From: Phallusia mammillata
Lineage: Eukaryota > Chordata > Ascidiacea > Phlebobranchia > Ascidiidae
Assembly: GCA_003260075.1 (NCBI GenBank)
Contig: QLIY01000528.1
Span: 1-64,000 of the forward strand
Direction: 5' to 3'
DNA length: 64,000 bases
Shown here piece by piece: positions 1-9,900 of the stretch. How positions within the stretch are numbered: the stretch's first letter is position 1; every line of letters starts with the position of its first letter. Made by a program: the position numbers and the translations under genes. The notes under the pieces were generated by a model. It was given only the letters and a program-made list of their open reading frames with translations. It searched no databases and had not been told where the DNA came from.

Positions 1-191
1 CTCTCCGATTCCGGTTTAAACCGGTTTGGTGGTTCGGTAGGAGGCAGAGAGGCTATGATCGCATGATGTGAAATTTATTTATTTTCCTATTTGATGTAAA
101 TACAATGCACTACACCGCACCTTTATTCACAACAACAGTGTAGGAAACACGCGGAGTTTTGGAATAAGTTCGAATTCAAACAACGAAACTG

Positions 192-335
192 AAGAATACG
201 AAAGCATCGAGCCATTACAGACAGTGCACTCTGTTTTGGCCAAGGTCTCGTCAGTGTACCTGGAGAGAAGACATTGACCGTATCGGTTAGTAGAGCCATC
301 TTATAGCACTCCAGTTTGTTACGAGTAACACGCTG
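192..335 (+). repeat. Dispersed repeat family A, copy 1
   Basis: Shares an ordered series of motifs with the copies at about 2733-2900, 49753-49895 (opposite strand) and 54363-54515. These are a cATNGAGCCA start, a CAGACAGTGCAC block, a GGTCTCGTCAGTG block and a terminal GCACTCCAGTTTGTT. Divergent but clearly collinear. No target-site duplication was identified. Confidence 0.6.
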
Positions 336-610
336 AAAAGATATTTTCGCTTAAACTCATTCAGTTTCAATGCAGAGATTATTGCTGGTTATTTTGTGGT
401 TTCAACGCATATATGTATTTATATATATGTGTGTGTCTTGACTTTGCACAATTCGTTGGCAATTATTGCTTTACCCAGTCTTATTACAAGACCCAAACTG
501 GCTTATACCTCACAGTATTAAATTGGACGCAAAGTAACTAAAATGTAGATTTTACGCAAGTTATTTTTAAGCCATGTACAAAAAAACCTACATGAGCAAA
601 CGATCCCTGT

Positions 611-803
611 TGTTCAAAATACGGGGCCAGTTTCGGTTTGGGGGTTAATACAGGTCTTTGAACCAGTGAAAAGGCTGTATTTTTATTACTGTACACATTG
701 GGGGGGGGGATTAATGTTCAAAATACGGGACCAGTTTCGGTTTAGGGGTTAATATAGGTCTTTGAACCAGTGAAAAGGCTGTATTTTTATTACTGTACAC
801 ATT
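611..803. repeat. Tandem duplication, two units of about 90 bp with period 104
   Basis: The block starting TGTTCAAAATACGGG at 611 recurs at 715 with only a few substitutions and ends CTGTACACATT in both units. A G10 run (700-709) sits at the junction. No coding content. Confidence 0.85.
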
Positions 804-2358
804 TTCTCGAAATCCAAATAGTTAATGGTTCGAAAGTAGGCAAAAACCTAAATAAAAACCCGAAACTTCCAATACAGACAAATAAACTGAAACTTGTGTA
901 TGATGACTTTTAATAAGTGAGAAATTGAGCGGTCACCCGCAAAGATCTGTTTCCACTAGTGAAGGCAAAAATGCGAGATGAAGTCAAAGCGAGGACCTCG
1001 TATTTGTACAGCGTTAGTAAAAGAGCGCGAAATCACACAAGCGCGGTCATCGTATGCAATCGCTTATATCACAGGGGCGCAGCAAGTTTGAGGTAGAAGC
1101 CTATGTTACGTTACAACGCGAGTAAGAGAAACGTTAAAATGCCGCCGCGCGGGGAACTGAGCAGCTTGAGAAAAAAGGGCGGTAAAATGCGAAAAAGCAC
1201 CAAAATCTGTAAAAATCCGGATTTTAAGTTAAATATACGTTATACAATGCGTGTTTAAGTTAAGAATTAGCTACTTTTTGGAAGAACACCGGAACTTACA
1301 TGGGTAAAATATATTCTGGGCAGCCACTACTTTCGCAGTGCCACACATACAAGATATGATAAAACTTTAGGCGAACATTGAGGTGTAGGCGGTTAGCTTT
1401 GGCCAATAGTTAACAAACATACATCTTTCAACTCAAGGATGGTGACTTAGAGGTTTACGCGGGGATGTTAGTCGGTATTCGCCGCTAAGTGTGTTTGAGA
1501 GTCGCGATATAGCATACTATACATATTTATATAGATTATGAGGCCTGTTGTTTTACCTGAGATTTTTACGAGGCTGAAACTATTACAACATACTACTGAC
1601 GGGAAATGCGAAGGGCCAAAATGAGTGATTATGGGCATCGAGGTATCAGTAAAAGCAATGCTGTTTCTAAGCAATACTAGAACAAGATAAAAGGAACGGT
1701 TCGTGCCACAGTTGGCGGCAAAAACGGCCCATATTTGCAGCGGTCTATAAATAGAGGCTTGGTCAAAAGCCGAGCGTGCAGCTTTGAACTTGGAGATGAC
1801 ACAAAAAAAGTTAAATGCTAAAAACAACGCTGGAACAGTCGTGGAACCAGAAGCAAAAACAGGCGAAGTCAGAAGTGGGAAGCCACAGTCATTTCGTTCG
1901 GCCAAATTAGTTTTGGTAAGGAGGAAGGGGGTGTGTGTATGTTGAAAGGCGGGCAGTACAAGGGAAAAACACACACACGGCTGCCTTGTGGCACTTACAC
2001 ACATATAGATATGTAGCAAAGGAAAACGCAATCTACAAACGCCAACCGAGGAAATAAAATCGTCTTTTGAGGTATCACGTTGTGGGGTACTATATATTGC
2101 ATCATCTACACACGGGGGCGCACAAGAGACACAAAGCAAAAAAGGTTAGTGGGGTTTGAAGGCGCTCAAACAAACAGCCGCGCACGGCCTTCCTGTAGGA
2201 GCGATGTGCAAATGAAAACATACGCACAACCTTCGGCTAAAATGCCTTTTCTTCACACTGAAAGTGTGAATTACATCGCAGGTTCATGAGAAACCTTAGT
2301 CAGTCGAATGTTTGTAGCAAACAGTCGTTTTTAAAACCGCAGGGTAGTCTGCTACCAG

Positions 2359-2643
2359 TTACATCACTGAAACGTCGCGCAGGCCGCTGTCCTTTGCCGA
2401 CGAATGTCGCGTGACGTCACTTTGCACGTCAGTTATGTCGATGACGTCATCGCTGCTGGTCGATGCCCCGGGGGTACTCGAGGTCGATGTGCTACTGGGA
2501 GTCTGATTCTGGTTCGCTGCCGAAGATACCAGGGTTTCAATGTTCTTACGCCCGCTGACGAATAGCGATGAGGTACGATGTTTTCCAGAAGCTTCTTCAC
2601 TCGACTTTCGCGATGTTCTGATCATGGTCGATAGTGCTCCGTC
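2359..2643 (-). CDS. Candidate alternative last exon of SKI-like gene
   Basis: Minus-strand open frame of about 94 codons ending in TAA at 2359-2361, directly after a good acceptor (TTCTGCTATTATAG before 2643). The reading is Ser/Thr/Asp-rich with protein-like composition (for example DDVIDITDVQ) and no known domain. It opens in phase 0, so it fits splicing either from the SKI exon ending at 3629 (also phase 0), skipping the usual last exon, or from an internal ATG|GTACGA donor in that last exon. It would replace the SKI C-terminus. It could equally be a chance frame in the 3' untranslated region. Confidence 0.35.
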   Translation of the reverse strand, partial: DGALSTMIRTSRKSSEEASGKHRTSSLFVSGRKNIETLVSSAANQNQTPSSTSTSSTPGASTSSDDVIDITDVQSDVTRHSSAKDSGLRDVSVM

Positions 2644-2732
2644 CTATAATAGCAGAAAACGTATTTTTTGGCACCAGTTTCCTGTCTAACTTATTCAGAG
2701 GTGCGAAGTGAGTTTTAACTTCCACGGATATT

Positions 2733-2900
2733 GGTAAGTTACTGTACTTCCATACAAAAAGGCAAAACAGAAAGTAGGCTGCAGATAGCGCACATTGCTT
2801 TGACCTACGAGGTTTCATTAGCGCAGCTAGTGACAGGGCATTGGTTGATGGGCTAGTTAGTGTGAACGCCTTATGGCACTCCAGTTTGTTGGGAGTAAGT
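2733..2900 (+). repeat. Dispersed repeat family A, copy 2
   Basis: Collinear with the other copies: GCTGCAGATAG, then CGACCTA-like and AGGTTTCATTAGCGCAGCTAGTGAC blocks, then GCACTCCAGTTTGTTGGGAG. It lies between the SKI stop exon and the candidate alternative last exon. Confidence 0.65.
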
Positions 2901-3015
2901 AAGGCTGTACGAGCCATGTCCCATCATATATGTTTATGTCACAGCTGGGAAAAAGGTTTTATCAAGCAAAGTTAAAGGTGAAATAAATCCAAAGGTGCAA
3001 AATAACCATATTTAA

Positions 3016-5641
3016 CTATTTGCAATCAGGTTTAGCCGTAATTGGAGGCACCGGAAAACTTTCAACTATTTCACACAGTAGCACTGAAGATGGCATATTT
3101 CGTACCATTAGGAACGGAATCCTTCCTCTCGAGCCGTCCATAATTTCGTCGAGTCGCATTTCTGCTTGCATTCGTTTGTCTCGTTCGTCAAATAAATCCA
3201 ACCGTACTTGACTTGCAGCGATCTCTTTGTCTTCCAATTCCTTCCTGAGCTGCGCTATTGTCTACAATCGCAAAAAGATACAACAATTTACTATTGTAGA
3301 CTGCCTGACATATACATTTCCGTGCATAGAGCTCAACGCCAATGCATATTTAGACAATTACTGAGAAATGTTTAGCGTACAACCACCAATACAGTTTATG
3401 CAGAACCCGAAGTCGGAAACAATTCGTATTGTTTTGAAATTTATTATTAGGCATTGAACATACATGGCAAACAAACTAAAAATAGTTAAATATGCTATAG
3501 GCCGCATTTAATTGAAATCTGGGGCATATTCCCAATTTTTGAATCTTTTTGGCTTCCCTAACAAATTTGTAATGTTACCAAAGCTAAACTTATAAACAAC
3601 TGGTTAATAAAAAAGCTTTAACACACACCTGTTCATTTGAACCGTTAGTAACGTGGTTTTCGTCCGTTTTCTGTTGTTCAGACAAAGTGTGGGCCGAAAC
3701 TTGCGCCTCTAGTTCGGATATCTTTGATTTCATTTCTTCTATCCTGGCACTGTGCTCTTTTCTGTTGAATACATACAGGTAAGTTTTTGTTGCAAACGCT
3801 ACCAAGCATTTACTAAAGCTGGGTCATTCTACTTAATTGAGAAACGAAGCACAAAAATACTGTGTTACTATTACTGACTCTCATATATGATGGATATTTA
3901 AAATGGTACTTTGCTATATTTATTGTTATATTTATCTGACTTAAAACACTAAGACCTGTTTTGTATTTTACCTCATTTTTTCCATTTCTTGCTTGATTTC
4001 TTTGCGTACATTGGCTGCCTCTTGGAGTCGCTGTTTTTTAGAGACCTTTACGTGCTCCAATTCCTGAAACAAACAATACGTATCATGGGTCTGAAAATTG
4101 GCACAACAAGTTGTCTTCTAACAAAACTTACTGTTTCTAGATCGCGCTTTACTCTGGCTTGAATATCGAGCCTCTCTTCGAAGCAAGCCTTCATTTTCAC
4201 CAGCTCGTGTGAGATTTGTTGCCGTGCACTTGCCACAGGACACGCACTTTCAAGCAGTGTGTGGAACTGAAGGAAAAGCAACTACGTTACGATCGACAAT
4301 CAATACTTTTGATACAACTTTGCAAACAGTTGTTCAGCTATTGTCAAACGGTCGGCTGCTAAACCTTAGAGTTTAGGTTGGTGATTTATCTCGCTATGGA
4401 CTTTTGCAGACCTGATATCAATAAAATATCAAATTTCCAAACACATAACGAGCCGTCAGTAACCCACATATAGTTGGAGACATGTTTTTTCTGTCGCATT
4501 AGGGAGCTCCTAATTTGGGTGACGGCAGTCAATGCGTTCTTATGCCCGACATACATACAGTTTCAGTGCGGTTTAGGTAAAGCATTTTCCATGGACCGGT
4601 ACGGGCCGCTGTCTGGTATTTGCAGACCCCGCCTTATGAAGTGTTGTTGACAGACATTATACACTATGCAGTATTTAAGAACAAATTGCTCAATCCTCCA
4701 GGACTAACCCGTAAGCAGTAGACACAAATGATGGCGCAATTGAATGTTACACACTCACCACTTTTAGCTCTTGGGTGCCAGCGGCGCTGATGATGTACGA
4801 AGAAGACCGAAAAGACCATTTGAAATGCTCAAGGTTAGGGTTTAGCGGCACGACTTGTGGGTACTCCATTTCCTCGTGTTTTGGGGCTTGCGGGCGCTTC
4901 AGCGTTTCTACTGGTACTAGTGAAGGGGGCGATTTGATTGGCAGGGGTGAAATTCCGCTTTCGGGGGGGGGGGGAAGCCGCGGCCACTGCTTTGCTCATA
5001 GCTACATCAGGGGGCGAATCAACGGAGGCACGGGATGGAGACGCCTCAATGCCTTTATGACTGCGGTCACTCTGTGGTGGTCTATCCAATTTCCGTGGAC
5101 CCGACTGACTGCGGTGCCCATCAGTGCCGTTTTCAAACTCTTTGACCGGTCCCTCGGAGTTCACTTTGGCAGTTGGGGCACGCAAGCGTTCTGTGTTAAA
5201 AGAAATGTCTTAGCCTAGCGATTGACGGGCTTAAAGCGTGTGTAACCAACCTTCGCAGGTTTCTTGCTGTGAGGCGATGCTTGATGAAGAACGTCGATGC
5301 TCGCTGCGTGATAAGCTCTCGCTCGATCGCGAATGCCGGTCACTCTTCGAGTCTTTGTCGACCACGAGCGAGGCGGTTCGTTTCTGGTACTCAGCAGGTG
5401 CAAGTGTGATATTCGGGGCAGCCTTGGGGGCGTGTGGCGGTGCCGTCCTATAAAGAAGCGCAAAATCCATCAAAGGCCAAATACCTCAAAAGCAAACACA
5501 CTGCGCCTTAATCGTCGCTTCCTATTGTCCGTACAGTACAACAATCTACACAGGCCATGATAGTGCCCCCGCGCAATTTCGCTTGGTGTTCTAGCGCGCA
5601 GGGAGTGAAGCGCAGTTGACATACTCGCCAAGGTTGGCGAT

Positions 5642-5673
<32 letters not shown>

Positions 5674-6903
5674 ATACTCGCCAAGGTTGGCGATCGACGA
5701 AGTGAAGGGCGCTGAGCGACGGTTTTCTCTTAAAGCTCTGGCGACGCGGGCAGGTTGTGAATTGTTAATGAAAGACACGGGCCGTAGTTACGCGTGGAGG
5801 AACACACCTCTGGGCGCAGGCAAAACAGAGAAACGGTCAGCGGCGAAACCTCTGTTGGCTTAGGAGTGAGACTTGGAAAGAGAAATGCCAAGAGAGAGCG
5901 GGCTTTAACGATGACCCACTGCTTGACAGTCAGCTTTGCCAAGCGTTTCGAGACATAAAACGGACCGCCAGCCTTTAGGCATGGGCACCGTGAAATTTTG
6001 CATCAATGAAATTCCTCGAGGCAAATAAATTCGTGCACGCGGTCAAATCGATTGGCAAGACTCCTCGCACAGCCAGCATAGGGAATTACACGCATTAACT
6101 GGTAAGCCGTATTATGAAGTACTTACCAACTTGCTATTGATTCTGATGTTGGTAGGACTGTCGGGGGCCCGAACTGCAGATATCCTGGAAGCAGACGTCT
6201 GGAAAATGTCAATAAACATGCGGTATTTACATGACATGAATATGGTGACAGTGGCACGAACTGATAGCCAAAGACATTTACCTATCGTGCATCATTGGTG
6301 CCAGGACCTTCATTACAGCTTCGTCATGCGCTGCACGTAGTTCGGGCAACTGCGCAACGTTTACAGGAAGGCCAGAAAGCCAAGGCTTGAAGGCTGAAGG
6401 GCGAAGGCCCAATGGCACTGCGGCAAAAAATAGACGTTTCAGGGGTTGGGTCGTAGCATGCTTTATGGGGGAGCAACAACGGTAACTTACATCCATAACA
6501 CATTGGCGGCATTCTCGGTGATGTGGGCAAATAAACGGCATCCTCCCGATTTTCCTCTTTGATTTTTTTGCTCTGTGGTGGATCTTGCTCCGAGTCCTGA
6601 ACAAAAACAAGATAGAAGTGAATTTGTGCGACGGACATTATAGGAATGCGCAGACAAAGCGATGTCCATCGAGACGGTGTCGCTAAGTGGCGGAAAACTA
6701 CACTATATTTCCTTCCCGAGTGCGCTACTTAGCTGCGACAGCTAGTCCAGAGTGATGGATTGCCATCCGACGACCGAATAATAATGATACACTGACCAGT
6801 GTTGACCTGGGCTCCGGGTGGAATTACGTTCTCACTACGGAGCCGGCTTTGCTCGCTCTGCAGTAATCCGTCAACCTGCCAGGCCACTGCCTTGGCGAGC
6901 TGG

Positions 6904-6941
<38 letters not shown>

Positions 6942-9900
6942 AGACAGTTTCCTGCAACGGCGAGGCCGCATTGAACTGACCGAGATAAAAATCGTGCTGG
7001 CACCGACGATGAACAGGCGAAGCGAACGGAGGGTGCAACAACTCAAAGAGAGGGAGTGCGCGCCGTGTGCTCTGTGACTCTGTCCCCAACAAAGCCCAGG
7101 CTTTGGTCAACCTTTAGCGGCGATATTATCCTTGTTAGTTTAACTCGCTCGAGCTGACGGACGGGCCGCACAACCACCTACGTCGCGACCGTCGTGCACG
7201 CACGTACACGCACCTGTGCGCGCATGGAGAGAGAAACAGACCTTCGCGGGAGAGCAAGGCAACAAGGACTGGCCACAAATCCCTTTACCGTCTGGTCAAT
7301 TGACTAGGCGTCGACAGGCTGAACGCAGCCTGAAGTGCTTTTCAGGTCGTGCGTCACGCATCGCTGCGGCCTTGTTGTTTCGCGAGGTGAAGGATGCTCG
7401 AGACCTGTTGATCCGCTTTCGATATTGCGCGGGGCGTTGCGCCGGTGTTTGCTCTCGCCGCGCTAAGCGTATTGGCGCGCCGCGTGTTTTTATTGCCTTA
7501 CCCGCCCTGGGCTCGTATCCGGTTACACACTTTGCCCGTGTCCACGTCGCAGCCCCACGGCAGACGAAACAGCAATACATACGGTGCTGAGGCTGACCAA
7601 CGCTAGATGCCACGTCAACAGCATTACCCAGTGGACCTTGGTGCTGGACAAACACCGCGTTCACTGACCCACCGTAATTGCAGCGCCTTGCTCAAACACA
7701 GTAACTGCGACCGTGTGGTGTTTCGTGGGCGTAATTTGCGCATTTCCAAATAAGAGCATACATTTGTTTGGGACATTTAGGTTGCAATTGTAACAGTAAC
7801 ATATATCGGGGGACAGCAAGTAATCTTTACACACCCAAATGACAGCACTGAAACAAAAACATAAACTTTATACTCGCAAATGCCCCACACAAGCAATGTA
7901 AGTGTGTAACAAGCACCAATGGGTTTTGGCATCGCACTTTAGTTAAAGACTGCAGCGCTCGCTTGTGATTGGTCGAGCGAGGGAAAACGCCCGCCTGGCA
8001 TTGACACACCACATACATCGTTAGTGCTGGACAGCAACCACTATCAACTATCGCTTTGCAATAACGTAGCGGAATCCCTTGCATGCGAACTTGCGTGTGT
8101 TTTTCTAGTGGAATTCAATCTTATCGTGGCTTAAAATCGTCCCGACGGACGTGTTTTGAAGCGCATCAATGGCTATCTCAGGACGGGGTCAGCGGGTCAC
8201 TTGCCAAGGGTCAATTGCGCGGATCAGAATGACCAATGTGATGTGGCTGATAAGAAAGGTCAACGCCGTCGCAACGGGCCAAGAAACTTAAAAAACAGTG
8301 GCGGCCTGTATATTTGAGCGAACGCTGGTCCCCCGACCTGGGTTTGTTTACAGTGAGCTTACGTCCGGCCAACCCCTGCCCGTTTGACCACCGACTGTTC
8401 TTTGTCGTGAAGGGAACTGAGGCAAATGCGCATGTTGTTTGAGGCGACTTCCAGGAAAACCGCCCGAAAATCAACTCGATCCTTGTCAGAGTGTTTTGAA
8501 CAACATACTTTCGCTAACACGGATTTTAGGTCAATCACTGTTGAAGCTTTCAGGTCTTCGGAATCTTTTGATGCGAAATTCGATATGCCAAGGGCGTTCC
8601 TAGGTTTTGGGCGAAGCAATTATCTTCAGTTGTAACGGTTTGACGCAATTTCCATGACGTGCTAAACGGAATTTCCCCTACGAAGGTTCAAGCAAAAGTC
8701 ATGTTGGCTTACATCATACATATCAGTTCCCACATTGCGTGCAATAACAACATCAATTCGGTAAATCATTCTGGAAAAGACAGCTATGCCATTAAATATG
8801 CATCAACCTTTTCAGTAAATAAACTAACTACCTCGGGCTGGGTTGAAACGGGTCCTTTGTCAATTCGTAGAACGCAGGGGATTTTTCTTCCACTATAAGG
8901 CAGGTATAGGAAGAACGTGAAGGAAATGCGCAACACGCTGTATCGACGGCCATTCATTACAAGCCACACGTTTCACGCACTGCCGAACACTATTAGCTTG
9001 TTTACGTCCTTTCGCGGGTGCCTTGGTGGTTGTTTTGCTAACACAGGTTGAAGGCTTTTTAAGGTTGGTATCTAGGGGCCGACTTTAGTGCGAGGGGGCA
9101 ATGGCAGTCGTCGAGACGAAAGTAAATACGTCACACGGGTTGTGGGGTGACTCAGCATTCGCACGACATCGGACTTGCGTCGTCCAATTCGCGCGTCATA
9201 CCACCAAATTTATACGCTCGCAGTGAAATTAAGTCTGTTGTGGGGATAACGCCGAGCTAAGGCCATTCCCTATGGGTTCTCGTGCTACATTCATCACACG
9301 ACTGTCTGTCAGTCTACCACAGCCCATAGTGTTCCCTGACGTCCGGTCAGTGATGGTAAATGCCAGCCTTACCACGCCTGGCATCCAATCGTGGTCACGT
9401 GACTCTGTTGGGGCTTTGCGTGCGAAGCTCGCATTACTGTGGAACGACCATCGCTTCACGGCGGAACTTGCCCACACGCTGCCAGCGCAACACCAACACT
9501 TTCCCAGTAAAGCGCCGCGCAACTGGGTGAACGCATCCTTCTGGATATACCAACCAGATTTCACAATACGTTTACCAACTTTCGCCTAAATGTAAAAACT
9601 TTCCATTACGATCACTATGTACTGTATTATCCGTTAAAAATTGAAAATCTAAAAAGGACATACCGACCCTGATCAATAATACTTCAGCAGTGGACACTAT
9701 TGACAAAAAGGCTTTGCATCAATAAAGCCCGCCGCGCGACTGAAGAGAGTCGTATATCTTTGGTGTTTTTTCGTTGGGTGCCAGACAAGCAACCGATAAT
9801 GGAATTTCCATCGATCGTGGCTCGGCACAACGTACCGAGCATGTCAATGTCGCGACATTGGTGATCTTGTCGCTGTGCGGCTACGAATGTATGTCGCTGC

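Larger units (their letters stand above)
1..2358. other. Gene-free stretch downstream of SKI-like gene
   Basis: No exon with protein-like content or usable splice sites was recognised. It holds one copy of a dispersed repeat (about 192-335), a tandem duplication (611-803) and an AATAAA on the minus strand near 73-82. That signal could end a long SKI 3' untranslated region, but nothing proves it. A 223-codon minus-strand open frame at 1468-2139 has a low-complexity, noise-like composition. Confidence 0.5.

Noticed and set aside
1468-2139. 223-codon minus-strand open frame
   Set aside because: Low-complexity, Cys/Phe/Ser-rich translation with no domain, no homology recalled and no splice context. 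It probably lies in the 3' flank of SKI.
4775-5218. 147-codon plus-strand frame
   Set aside because: Antisense shadow of the large SKI exon at 4759-5190.
7216-7590. 124-codon frame in the large SKI intron
   Set aside because: Arg/Ala-rich noise typical of a GC-richer patch. No domain, and an overlapping frame of similar length exists on the other strand.
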